Shown piece by piece: positions 22,451 to 33,967 of a DNA stretch of 64,000 nucleotides. This stretch comes from Chondrosia reniformis. Its lineage: Eukaryota; Porifera; Demospongiae; Chondrillida; Chondrillidae. The position numbers and the translations under genes were made by a program. Positions within the stretch are counted from its first letter, which is position 1; each line of letters opens with the position of its first letter. The DNA lies in the NCBI GenBank assembly GCA_947172415.1, contig OX359200.1:2420501-2484500 (forward strand), written 5' to 3'. The notes beneath the pieces are model-generated. The model saw only the letters and a program-made list of their open reading frames with translations, was not told the origin of the DNA and did not search any database.

Positions 22451-23129
22451 CCCAAAGATATATTTGCACATTAACACACATGAACACAGAATACAAATTA
22501 GAATACATAGGAAGAATAGAAGCCTAACTATATCTCTCTAGGACTACCCTAAGTCATTAGATTGTGTTTTAGTCTATTCTCCTTATGTTTCTATAACAGC
22601 TTCACACTATCAGGAATGATACAGCTTTTGGAATACAATGTCATATATGGTTCTAAAGCCATACATTTTATACAGGTGTTTATAAGGGGCATATAAGCAC
22701 TCAGAGCCAAAGCCTCAACATAGGTTTTGGAGGTTTAGGAATTATACTGGTGCTTATTTGATTCATACTTTACCTGCCAGTAAGCATTTATGTGATAAGG
22801 ACTTTGGGAGAGGATGCTAAAGTCCACAGTAAGTACATACATATACAACTTTAAAATTTCAACTAGAGATACTTGTAAAAGTATCTAAAAGTTATAAATG
22901 CAAAGACATTTATGGCCCATGGTTGCACATTAAGGTTTATATAAAAAAGACTAAACAATATTAACCAAAAAAGAAAGAGAATAGCCACACAATGTTATAT
23001 TACTTACAGTTCCATATTGCATGAATATAACTTAATCATATCAACCTCAGGACTTCTATACTAGATGTGTACGTACAATATGTCTATACTACAATGGAGG
23101 CTAACTAAAGCTATAGCCATTATGGTAAG
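22451..23129. other. No gene seen
   Basis: AT-rich. A short minus-strand exon-like run (ILSQSPYHINAYWQ followed by GTAAAG, near 22800-22850) was noted but could not be placed in a gene. Confidence 0.35.
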
Positions 23130-23293
23130 ATGAGAACCTTTGAAACTTCTATGTTTCAACCGGCAACAAGTGGCAAATATCAGTGCTGTATACAGTGAAA
23201 TATGCCTTGCAGGTACACCCATTTTCTCTGGGTATCAATCCAAACATCAAACAAGGAGTTGACTCTGTTCAGCTTGTCTTCCCACGCAAGAGG
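23130..23293 (-). pseudogene. Cytoplasmic dynein heavy chain fragment (linker/tail region), frameshifted
   Basis: The minus-strand frame reads [13 protein letters not shown], then [18 protein letters not shown], and after a frame change DICHLLPVET and KFQRF. This is the conserved region just before the motor of cytoplasmic dynein-1 heavy chain. Between GIF and DICH the frame shifts, and a TAG follows PVET, so the piece is dead. No neighbouring dynein exons were found. It is a single displaced fragment, carried here by duplication or retrotransposition. An acceptor-like run precedes it, which leans toward a genomic-DNA copy. Confidence 0.75.
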
Positions 23294-23299
23294 CTCTCA

Positions 23300-23859
23300 A
23301 AAACCTAAGCATGAAGTTTAATATTTGGTATTGAACATACGTACGTATATATGTACATACGTAGGTACGTATACGTATGTAGAGTGAGCTAAATCAAGAA
23401 ACATTTAATCTTGAATATAGCAATAGCATTCTGGACAAGGTACAGGATGCTTATTTAATCAACTCGTATTACATCTGGCTCTTAGATAAATATTATTTAT
23501 ATTTTTGGGTGGAATATTCAACTAGATGCTTCATGTCTAGCCAGCCTATCCTCAAAGTTGAGTCCAATTGTTTAATGCATTGCATGCATGTACATATGTA
23601 CATGTACGTGCATGTATTAGTATCTGTGCATATTCTATTGCTCTCATATGTACAGTTCGTACTCTAGATTAGTTCTGTGTACTTGTAAATGTACTTTAGA
23701 TTAGTTGTATACTTACCTGTCTGTTTGTACATGTTGTATACTTAATAGCACAGTAGTTGAATCTGACAAGTCTGTACATCTACAGCAACAGATATAAATG
23801 AATGTATACCTAACCTAAATAGTACATACCAATCATTCATGTTCATGTGTATATTCTTT
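23300..23859. other. No gene seen; ACGTA-rich low-complexity DNA
   Basis: Contains TACGTACGTATATATGTACA-type runs near 23338-23385 and a CATGTACGTGCATGTA block near 23606. No supported coding region. Confidence 0.4.
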
Positions 23860-25128
23860 AACTGCAAGGACTTGAAGATGCTGTCTTCTTGGAGTGTGAT
23901 GAGCAATGTGAAGAAGATGAGTTTTTCAATCAAAGTAATGTTCTTACAGAATTACTGAATACAAAGTATAAATGTACAATGAACTCACTTTAGATTTTTT
24001 AAAAATCCATACATCTTGTGTTCGTATCTGTAATTTCTTGACTTCAAGTGTCTGGTTTCTTTATATGTATATAAAATCCTTTCCCTAAAAATTGATGCAC
24101 ATTGACAGTTTGTATATACATAGTACTACTGTATGGTAAAACAGTGAAGCCTCACTTAATATTCATCTGGGTAAGGTGGTTGGCTACAATGTATGAAGAG
24201 TCCCAAAAGAAGATGTACTGATTATACTGAGATTATACTGATTAGAGTAGTTACTCAATATTGTGTACGTACGTATATCAGTCACGGTGATTTTTAATAA
24301 CAGTCATTTCAAAACATGTTCTACTTCAAAATTATTTTCAAGCATTTAAATTACCTCTGCCTGCTGTACAACCTACATATGTATGTACATATATACATAT
24401 ATGCGGGGAGTTTATGATACTCCTTTATGGTCCTTTACTCAGTGACACCAAAGTGTACAACATGCACATTTACAAGGAACCTTATCTTGATAAGAAGGCC
24501 ACCACATTATTATAACTAGCACTTGGTTATGTCCCAAGGGTAATCATTATTACTTTATGTATAATGATTTGTCTACCAGTTTAAAATTTACTAAGCTGTA
24601 CCATATACTATGAAATTATGAGCATTTACGTAAGGGTTTCTGTATTTCTAATTGTCCTGTATCTTCTTATGTTCTTTCCATAGTTCTTTAAGTTTCGATG
24701 AATTGCTATCAAACCAATCTGTCAAAACGGAGGCTGTAATCATAAGTTGCACTTGTACTAACAAGCTACCACAACATGATCATTGTTATAACCAACCTCA
24801 TGCTAATGTTACTGACAAAGCAGTTAAATATACTGAAGAAACAGCACCACCTTTAGTTGGCAAAGAGGCTCTGCCAACCTCACTTGTTTTGACACTTTTT
24901 AGCAGCATAAGAAATTGCTTATCCTTTCCAACCTCTGAAGCTACTCAGCCTAAGTGTCCTGAAAGAGTAAATGACAAGGATGAATTAGATTTTTGGTCGG
25001 AAGCAGTTAATGTTTTCACCACTCAGAACCCTGTGGGTTTGGGGAAGTGACCAATTCTGCAGTTTCATCAGTGGCATCTCCTGAAATATCACATGATGAG
25101 TTTGATATATATGATTCTTTCTCAAGTG
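23860..25128 (+). CDS. Plus-strand exon fragments of an unknown protein
   Basis: A coding-like block at about 23871-23935 follows an acceptor-like AACTGCAAG and reads LEDAVFLECDEQCEEDEFFN, with donor GTAATG. A longer block (about 24685-25045) follows TTCCATAG and contains SFDELLSNQSVKTE and DKDELDFWSEAVNVF. The frame closes with TGA at 25050, but a one-base shift continues as EVTNSAVSSVASPEISHDEF to a stop at 25128. The product would be acidic and Ser/Thr-rich, with no domain recognised. Phase between the two blocks does not obviously match, so at least one exon is missing or the locus is degenerate. Confidence 0.35.
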
Positions 25129-26142
25129 GATGAACAACAGTTATTTAACTACTCTACCAATTGAATTCACAGATTCACAAAATATGTAGTTTTTGATGTC
25201 AATTTAATGAAATGCTATTTTTATCTCCTTACTAATATTCTCTTCTGGCTTTCTTATTTGATTAAACAGGTATACACGCAAGTCTATATACCTAGTCAGA
25301 TTATATTAAAGTATATATTCACATGAAGCTTCATGTACTTTATACATGGGTATATACTTCAGAAAGATAAGCCATGGACATATTTAGTCATTCATGGCTA
25401 CAGAATCTTACAACTAAATTTTGCCTTCTATATAACCACAAATAACATTATGTAATATATTTATGCAAATAAGGGATGGGAATAGAAAAAGGGCAGGTCA
25501 GTCCCATAATCATGCATAAAGTGTTCAAGCTTAGAAATGTGAAAAACTAACCAATTAATATAAATAATCTGGTTTGATATAAAATACAAATAACACAACA
25601 GATGCAAATAATGTACAGTTGTATGTATAAATGGCAGAAGCATGGCATCACTGCATGTAATACTATATAGCTAAATTCTGTAGTTACTTGTTTGCTCATT
25701 TACCGGTTCCCAACAGAAGGTGGTATAGAGATTGAGGGAGGGAATGTATAACTAAGGTCAGGAGAAGCTAGGCACTCATTATTAATGAAATATGATATGC
25801 ATTGCCATAATACTGTATAGTTGGCTAGCTACGTATATGCAACATGCATGTGTGAAAGGATGTGTTAGAGTGGTCATCTTTAATTAATCATGCATTTATT
25901 ATAGTCAGCTTAATACAGGCAGCATGTTTAATACCTGACATATAGCTACAAATCCATTGCAATATATATAATATGATCCAATTTGAATTTCATTATAATC
26001 TATAACCATCAAACTGTCAGTTTGAAAAACATATTGAACTAAGTTATATTGCTGTAAATGCAAAAGGTTCTAGTGAAATGTAAATGTTGTATACAAAAAG
26101 GCATTAATAAAACTAACTGTTTAGCATTGTTTAAATCCTTGA
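25129..26142. other. Mostly non-coding; right part duplicated at 33.97 kb
   Basis: From about 25868 the sequence (GTGGTCATCTTTAATTAATC and onward) recurs in direct orientation from 33968. It is the 3' flank of the gene that follows. No gene was seen to its left. Confidence 0.5.
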
Positions 26143-28982
26143 CTAATTAGTTTGTAGAAGTTTCTCAATTAACTGTACACATTTCCTCACAACTTCCTCT
26201 TCTTCCATTTCATCTATGACTGTTTGAAGAACATCCAGTAGTCCACCATCCATCATGACCTTAGCACTAGAATTACCTGGAAGGTACAAAGTTTCAAATA
26301 GAAGATCAATAATATCTCCTGACAAGATTACTTGTTTTTGTTGAAGTAAAGCACATAGTATGTTAACATCTTCTACTGAAAGGTCAAGAGATTCTTCAAT
26401 CTTCCTGTTTTTGCAAGACTTCAAGGAATTGCATAGTATCATTGGAGTGAAAATCCTTTGATAAGTGCCATGTCTTTGCCTATAGGTTTCTAGCGAAGTT
26501 GCTGGTAATTCCATGAGATCTACAGGATATGACTGAAATGTGCCTTCCTGCTTAATAAACTTTAGTAACATGATTAGCACCACCGTCATCTTGGTGTCTG
26601 GAGGCTATATAGAAAAGTAAACACACATGCAACATTAATGGTGTTTATACATATATGTGTGTTGTCAATGAATTAATGTCAAACAGCGAAGTTGTATATA
26701 TGACATTATAAGACCAATTGTCATGGTAACAAGATAATGGGTGCATTGTCTACCTTATACAGTGTGAATTACTTATCAACAGGATATATAGCATGAACAA
26801 GGAAGTGAAGAAATCTGATGCATTCATTTTCTTAGTTGTCGATGATCCTTTTAGTCCTGGAAGCAAATTTCATGACTATAGGGTATATCAGTTACAGCCC
26901 ATCACCTCAGGCTTCACCCACAATATAATTTCAGTCTTGGCCTCATATTATGTTGCAGCTGTATACAGTCCTCACCTCTTGGCTATGCTCTATGCACTGG
27001 ATACTTCCTTTGCACTATTCATCAGGTGTTCTAGGAAGGTAATAGCAACACCAGGCTCACCACACTGACCAAACATTCTGGCTAGTTCTCCATAAATCAA
27101 GTATTTTGTCTTCACTGAGTCATGAATACACCATAAAACAAAATAAGTATGATATTATACTGGAAGATAAAGTGGTAATATCTTCGTATATGGCAGTCAA
27201 ACAAAACGAGGAAACAATTGCTGTGATATAAACACAGAACAGCTAATTTCAACCACCAGGACTCCCTAACTGTGTTGGCAGAGCATCCAATACTCATGCT
27301 TCAGTCTTATGTACGTATAATAAGTAGGAAAATAGGGAAACTCTAAGATCTACGTAAATCTGATCTAAAAGCATTGATATCACCATCGCTATTGACAACT
27401 TGGATATTACCCCGGCTGCCTATGGCCTGACCATCTTTTTGAGTGACTAGGGGGAGGCTCTGGTTCCCATTAAACGAACGTTGGTCCCAGAGTTTATGGT
27501 ATAATAAGTAGTACTAATTATGCTAAGGGCTAATGCAGTTTTATCTCAAGGCCTTAATCAAAATAACGTCATAAAATTTGGAAAATATTTATGGAAGTCA
27601 AACTACACAATGTTTGGAGCTGGAAGGCAACTTCAGCAATATATATATTATCATTGCTTACAAATAGTACTAATTTAATACACTTTCAAAAGCCTTATTT
27701 AATACACTTTCTAAAGCCTATATGTATACATACCGTCTTTGATCTTTTGGTGTGCCTCACAGAAAAGATTTCCTGCCACCTTTTCCCAACCTCTTGACCT
27801 GCACACATAGGGTAGCCAAAGGTGGACACACTCAGGCCAATCCTGGAGAACTTCTGGACGTCTGAAAAGAGAATTATGTACTGATAAAAGGTACTGTTAC
27901 TTGACTAGCTATAGAATCATAGATCTCGCTTCTGCTAGAGCAATCTGTTAATACAGCTTTGAACTAGTTTCAGCTCCTTCATTGGGGGCTGCACAACCTG
28001 GTAGCAGTAGCAATCAAACAAACGGTTTGTAAGGGGAATAAATGCTCGTTGTATCACCATTCTACCATGTAGATCTTGCCTTAAATACGATTCTCGCAAA
28101 ACAGGAGAAAAGCCAGAGAAGTACTTCAAAGTGGGCAAGTTGGTATACCAAGGTGCTTTCTTCATCTTCAAGGTTTTCCCAAGGAAAACATAATGGCTCC
28201 CTATTTGTATACTGAAGACACCGATCTTTCTTAGATATCTTTGAATACTACTTGATTATAGACCATGCCCACTTTTGACACACACCATTTTGGCACCAGG
28301 TCAACTGCTTGTTGCTCTGTTTTAGGTTTCGTACAAGAGGTGGAACCACAGGCAAACCTATATGTGAAGTACAAATGTGCAAGAGTAATATTTTACTACA
28401 TGATTCTACAGTAAAAGGCCTATGTACAGACAACTTGTAAATCTAATGATGTGGGTATTTACAAGAACATCCATGTATCAAGTAAAACAAAATATCACAA
28501 ATTCTGAAAAATAAAATCACTTTGTTGTAAAATAACTGCAGTGACATCTAATGTAATCGACTGGTGAATGGAGGAAGGCTACAGATACCAGTCTAACTGC
28601 AATCTCACCAGTGTAATGTGGCTAATAAGGACATATATACTGGCAATATAGGCAAGGGTGTAGAAAAAGTCAGGAAATTCATAAATGGTGAATGTGTCAG
28701 GTATAGACCATAAATTAGCCATTCTGCTTGTCCTATTCCTAGCCCCTCCACAGCTATACAATATATATATCTATATACAAAATAACACCTAAGGAGAGGT
28801 GGCATCACATGACTACTTGTCCAGATGTAGGAGGACAAGGGGTCCATACTGATATTATGCTGCAGGAGTGCTGCCAGTGACTGTTCAGAGAGTGATGGGG
28901 GATCTGAGGGACCAGGTGACATATCCACCTGCTGAAAGTCTGGACTCTCATCACTTATGAGACGTTGCAAAAGAGGCTGCAT
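26143..28982 (-). CDS. Six-exon gene of unknown function, helical-repeat-like C-terminus
   Basis: Exon 1 (28817-28982) starts at an ATG, MQPLLQRLISDESPDFQ. Exon 2 (28252-28357) and exon 3 (about 28066-28200, EPLCFPWENLEDEE) join in phase 1 and phase 2. Exon 4 (27734-27861, RPEVLQDWPECVHLWL) joins exon 5 (26976-27114, GELARMFGQCGEPGVAITFL) in phase 1. The last exon (26143-26604) ends VVRKCVQLIEKLLQTN, resembling armadillo/HEAT-type helices. Three problems remain. The exon 3 to 4 join makes a TGA, exon 5 has a TAG at 26990-26992, and exon 5 to 6 phases disagree. I do not recognise the family. It may be a pseudogene, or a real gene with a missed exon or sequence errors. Confidence 0.5.
27330..27482 (-). 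mobile_element. Foldback element fragment, copy 3 (intronic)
   Basis: It begins AATAGGGAAACTCTAAGATC, like the ends of the elements at 4.6 and 44.0 kb. It also carries AGGCTCTGGTTCCCATTAAA, matching their arm in inverted order. The middle, including any ribozyme, is deleted. It lies in the intron between exons 4 and 5 of the unknown minus-strand gene. Confidence 0.6.
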
Positions 28983-29594
28983 AAAAACTCTTTTCTCTTC
29001 TTTTTGGCCCTTTTAGACCTTTAAGGGGAGACAAATCAGTACCTATACACATTATTATCAATATTAAAGAGTAAATCCAAAAGTTAGCAAACTAATAGGG
29101 AAAGATATCTCAAAGAAACTTAAAGATAGGAAGCATTTAGCACAAGCAAAAATTATATGAAAGGAACATGAAGGACAATGAGTTGAGAAAAGACAAAGAA
29201 TGAAGAAAAGACGACTATATTAAACAAAAGGACAGAGTATTTGGAATGAGAGCCACAGAAGAAAGTAGCTTGTTAGTTGAGGGAGACATTCCTGGTGATT
29301 AAAAGGCTAGTCAAGGATGACTGAAAATACAAGAGATGGCTCATATTAAAGGCAAAGGAGATTCTACCAAATATCTAAAAAGAGATGATCCTGTGAAATA
29401 ATGGAGCTTACTCAGGCATGCAGCAACTTAAAATTAGGCAAGGTTAGTGCAGGGTTCCTTCCTTTTAACAATCTTTAAGGTAATTTTTAACTTTATAGTT
29501 GTTGTTCATCCATTAATTTTAAAGTATATAGATAATGTGATAATAGGCATAAAAATTTTAATTTGGCAATCATGTCTGCTGTTATAAGACATAC
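28983..29594. other. No gene seen between two minus-strand genes
   Basis: A+G-rich on the plus strand near 29040-29400. It lies directly upstream of the unknown gene's ATG, so it probably holds that promoter. No exon 5 or 6 of the VWC gene was found here. Confidence 0.4.
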
Positions 29595-30609
29595 CTGGAC
29601 ACTGTGGGCAACACTCTCCTGTCTTTGTGAAGGGATTATCACAGTCTAGAGGGGCACAGTCAATTATAAAGGTTGCCAGTGTACCATCAAAACAAATCTT
29701 GTGTTTTAAGAAACATTATAATTAATTGTTTTTATAAAGCATAAAGTTAAATTCAAGCTTAAACACATACAGGCACTTTAAAATCACTGTATGTATCTTC
29801 ATATAGCTGAGGCTAGTAATTTTAAACTACATACGTATATATATATATAGAATAAATATTCATGGAACATATGCAATGGACAATAATATATATATTCATA
29901 CATTCCTATACATGGTGTATTAGGAAAAACAGTTTCTCCATTTTTGACAATTGTTCCATCATCCAGCTGACAAGATCCAGGAGGAATACACAATTTCTTT
30001 GTGGAAAATACTCTTCCTAAGTAACACCAACTATATACATAGAATTGAGTTAATTCATTTATTATAAATGAGAATATTCCATGCATATATATACCAGGTA
30101 TTGCAACCATCAGAACATTTCCACTTTTCACCAGATTGATAGACATTACCACCTTCCCTGCAACCTAACAGCATAAAGGACACAGCAACTATAATACACC
30201 CCTATATAGCACTTTTTTATTCTATATAGGTACTTTTTATATCTAGTAAACTTCAAATACGTAATGACATTAATATAGTATATAGACTCAAAATTAATAT
30301 ATATAAGCTTGTATTTCCTTAATATATGGATATCAAGCAGTGTTTAAGCATTGTGGAAAAACAGAAAAACAGACAGAATTTAAGAAAATAAATATATATA
30401 CATGGATTTACATATTATAGATAAGAAATATGTATAGATTGATGAATTAGGTACTGTATATGCCTGGAAGTGAATAAATTTGATGAAACTTTATATGCAA
30501 CATTAATAGAAAATTATTTATAAAAATGTGAAAGTGATAGTCTTTCACTGGTGCTTTCACAGAGAACAATAAGGAGGCAAAGGCTAATTATAACCACATG
30601 CTGTTTCAT
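29595..30609 (-). pseudogene. Secreted VWC-domain protein gene, tandem copy A (3'-truncated)
   Basis: Exon 1 (30549-30609) encodes a signal peptide, MKQHVVIISLCLLIVLCEST. Exon 2 (30095-30164, GNVYQSGEKWKCSDGC) and exon 3 (29902-30030, STKKLCIPPGSCQLDDGT) join by phase 1 and phase 2, creating the CxxCxC motif typical of von Willebrand factor C domains. The fourth block (to 29595, TLATFIIDCAPLDCDNPF ... CCPQCPG) is present. Its expected acceptor AG reads AA; the next AG is one base along and shifts the frame. Exons matching the last two of copy B were not found. A full copy would be a secreted cysteine-rich factor. This one is probably dead. Confidence 0.7.
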
Positions 30610-31518
30610 ACCCTGTCAGTCTTCGTAGAGGTAAATGCTACAGACCAGTCAGGAGCAATAAGAGGGTATATGCACTACACTTAAATAGCTGAGTAAAAAC
30701 AAAAGCGACTGCAGGACCAAGGCAATATATATCTACTTGATTGTATACAGGATCTCTTTATATACAACTCCTTTAAATACTGTTGGTATGCCAAGAGAAG
30801 CCTTAAAACTCCTGCATATTAAAGTATAATACTGATACCAGTACCTGTACGTATATTTACATTTACTTTTAAATGTTATAACTACCCAGTAAAGACATTA
30901 CATTTTATACAATAGCATTAATACATGATACGACTTTCATTGTCTGCATGTTTTTGATTGTGTTTACATTGGCACTTGCAATGAGTGTCTTACTACTTCA
31001 AATTATGACACACCCAGGCTTTGACCATACAGTACCACAGACAATCAACTTGTCAGGTACCTGACAATTAACTATTACTAGAGACATCTTGGACTTCACT
31101 GTTTGTGTGATTAACAATAAACTGATTGTTTGAAGCTCTAATAATATTGTATATTGCATCAACCAGAAATAATTGTTGCTTATGCTCAATAATTACATAT
31201 AAGTCAGGTTATTATAATTAATGCAACAAAAACCCTTACCACTTCATATTGCACCTGAATTATACGTATATTATTATGAAAGTATATAGAAAAACGGTTA
31301 TGACATATATAATAGGCTAATTAATGATGATAAATTAACTGTACAAAAAATTAATATTTAAATCATGCTTCACTGTTGAAACATGAAATGAGACCATCTC
31401 ATTATAATGTGATTATAGAGGCTTTAAGTATTTTCAACACGTATATATATATAAGGTGTCTACAGTTATTAGGTCCTATAAATTAGTGCATGAAATTGTT
31501 CTGATGGAGCAATCAAGT
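30610..31518. other. Spacer between the two VWC genes
   Basis: The first 200 bases (CCCTGTCAGTCTTCGTAGAG and onward) match the region upstream of copy B (from 32759), so the duplication includes the promoter region. No other gene is seen. Confidence 0.5.
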
Positions 31519-32758
31519 TCATTGACATTGCGATCTACGTGGAGAACATCTTATTCCACATCTCTTTATTCTGCAATTTCTGCATGAAACCACTCTACAG
31601 TTTTTACAATGTCTCTTTCTTGAGCTATATATGCATATATAATAACACATAAAGGTGTATACGTAGTGTTTGTGGGTACATATATTAACTTGCATGTTTG
31701 TGTTACATACGTATATATACTATTTATTATACTTACAGGCTGCATGGGGCATCTCTAAAGCGAGAACAGAACCTCCTTGAACATTTCGGAGGACATTTCA
31801 CTAAGGGATTATTTATGTGTAATTAGAGTTTCTTAATGTATATATGATTATATATCTCATTATGCCAATAACTTATAGTATATATAAAGCCCAATTTATG
31901 ATAGTGGCATACATGTAGATTTATTATAATTACTCTTAACATTCATATAAATTTTATATTCATGTCTGCTGGAAGACAAACCTGGACACTGTGGGCAACA
32001 CACTCCTGGCTTTGTGATGGGATTATCGCAGTTGGGACGGGCACAGTCAATTATAAAGGTAGCCAGCTTACCATTAGAGCAAGTCCTGCAAGTGTTTATA
32101 TTAATTACATACATATACATTCAGGTTTGTGATATATAAGTGCAGATCAAAGCTAAAAAAATTTAAACCATACGTATATATTAAGTCAATAGATAATATA
32201 TTGAAATCGTTGAATTTGTGCATATATATATATATATTCATACATTCCAGTACATGGTGTATTAGGGAAAACAGTTTCTCCATTTTTGACAATTCTTCCA
32301 TCATCCAACCGGCATGATCCACTAGGAGGAATACACAATTTCTTTGTGGAAAATACATTTCCATGGCTACACCAACTATACAAAAGAATTGAGTTAAATA
32401 TCTATATTTAAGTGCAAATTGGCCTTTAATATATATCAGTTGTTGCAACCATCAGAGCATATCCACTTTTCACCAGAATGATAGACTTTTCCACTTTCCC
32501 TGCAACCTCACCACATAAAGTAGCTATTATTATCAGTGTATTATATGTCATATATATGCTGTATAAATGTGTCATATATTAACATTTTAAAATGAAGCTA
32601 AAATATATATATGTGATGAAACTATATGAACAACACTCTTAAATTATACATTATAAAGTTTCAAACTCACAGCCCCTACAAAGTCATAGTCTTTCACTGG
32701 TGCTTTCACAGAGAGCAATAAGAAAGTAAAAGCTAATTATAACCACTTGCTGTACCAT
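31519..32758 (-). CDS. Secreted VWC-domain protein gene, tandem copy B (six exons)
   Basis: Exon 1 (32698-32758) encodes a signal peptide, MVQQVVIISFYFLIALCEST. Exon 2 is 32437-32506, exon 3 32244-32375 and exon 4 31982-32085 (GKLATFIIDCARPNCDNPIT, CCPQCPG). Exon 5 is 31737-31800 (CPPKCSRRFCSRFRDAPC). Exon 6 is 31519-31624, an Arg/Cys-rich tail (RHCKNCRVVSCRNCRIKRC) with a stop. Phases agree at every join except that the exon 2 donor reads ATATAT where copy A has GTATAT. The product would be about 180 residues: signal peptide, two VWC-like modules and a basic cysteine-rich tail. VWC proteins often bind BMP/TGF-beta ligands, but that role is only inferred. The lost donor may cripple this copy. 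Confidence 0.65.
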
Positions 32759-33139
32759 ACCCTGTCAGTCTTCTTAGAGGACCAGAGGACCAATTCCAAA
32801 TGCTACAGACCAGTTAGGAACAATAGGGGTATGCAGGTAATATATATGCACACAACTCCTTTTATATTGGTCTGCCAAGGGAAGTTGTAATAACTAGGCT
32901 AATAACAAAATTAATTTTAGTGAAGCTACGTATACATAAATACTGTTTTATATTTACTTTCAATCTTAGGAAATTTTTCCTGGTATATACACACATATAT
33001 AGTGCATGTACATACATATGTCATGAATTATATATAAAATGGATATGCATCAATCTTTGATCCTAGATCTGAAAGGATCCCGTTATATGTATATATATAT
33101 ATATACAATATATGAAGGAATTAGGAGTGCTTGTTGCAA
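32759..33139. other. Upstream region of VWC copy B
   Basis: The first 200 bases match the upstream region of copy A. No gene is seen. Confidence 0.4.
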
Positions 33140-33200
33140 TCAATCATTATGAGAGACGAAGGTTTATTGATCCTTCATCAACATGAATTGATAAATTCTG

Positions 33201-33228
33201 AACGTTTCGACCCTGGGGTCTTCATCAG
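33201..33228 (-). ncRNA. Hammerhead ribozyme core (left arm)
   Basis: The minus strand reads CTGATGA, stem II GACCCCAGGGTC, GAAACGT, T. The conserved strands are intact and stem II pairs well. Stem III is minimal. Confidence 0.7.
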
Positions 33229-33289
33229 CAATATATGAAGGAATATTCCTCATTTCAATATTAAAATTTCCTCATTGTTTCATATATTG

Positions 33290-33317
33290 CTGATAAAGAC
33301 CTCAGCGTCGAAACGTT
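33290..33317 (+). ncRNA. Hammerhead-like core, mutated (right arm)
   Basis: The plus strand reads CTGATAA where CTGATGA is required, so the invariant G8 is lost. GAAACGTT is kept. It is probably inactive. Confidence 0.6.
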
Positions 33318-33372
33318 CAGAATTTAATTTATCAATTCATGTTGCTGAAGCTCAATAAACCTTCATCTCTTA

Positions 33373-33967
33373 TATACAGTATATACTATTTAATTGAAAC
33401 TGTGGGTATATATCCGAGTGGCCACATTGTTAACTTGACATCGCACGTAAGGGAATTAAATTAACTGTACCATTTAGAATTAGCTAATAATTTTCCTATT
33501 ATGGACAGTTTGTAAAGCTTTGCAAAATGTGTATATAAATTGTGGAAGCCAAATATAGAAATGTCTATATAATAGCTATTTACTGCACTCGTTGGCCATG
33601 GACCAGGGCATGTAATTGCATAATATACATATGGTAATTCACTGAAAGACCTAGTAACAATGCAGTTTCAAAACAAACAAAATTACTATTACAGTATTTG
33701 CTTCGTTAATAAATTAATTTAGTAAACCTCAAGTTTATCTTATAGCAAAAATAAGGAACTGCAATTTGCTTATAATTTAGAGAGTGTTTGTAAAGCTTTG
33801 CAATGTATTATATACAAGTTATTATATGAGACTTGTAAGAGATGCTGTAAAACCTCAATTGGCTAAAAAGAATTATTGACAATTGCAATTTATATATACG
33901 TACATCCAGCAATGCAGAAATGAAAGAGACAGTCATATATACACTATAAACAATTAATTTACAATCT
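33373..33967. other. No gene seen
   Basis: AT-rich spacer with no supported feature. Confidence 0.4.

Larger units (their letters stand above)
33140..33372. mobile_element. Inverted pair of PLE-type termini
   Basis: ATGAATTGATAAATTCTGAA is followed by ACGTTTCGACC and, further on, TCATCAGCAATATATGAAGG. The same series recurs inverted to the right (33270-33372), giving arms of about 90 bp around a 45-base AT-rich centre. Each arm carries a hammerhead-type core. No RT sequence is present. It resembles two PLE pseudo-LTRs joined face to face, from a different PLE family than the 5-8 kb element. Confidence 0.75.

Noticed and set aside
27935-28171. 78-codon frame ending CINRLL as an exon
   Set aside because: The overlapping alternative frame (EPLCFPWENLEDEE) joins the previous exon in the correct phase and looks more protein-like, so that one was kept.
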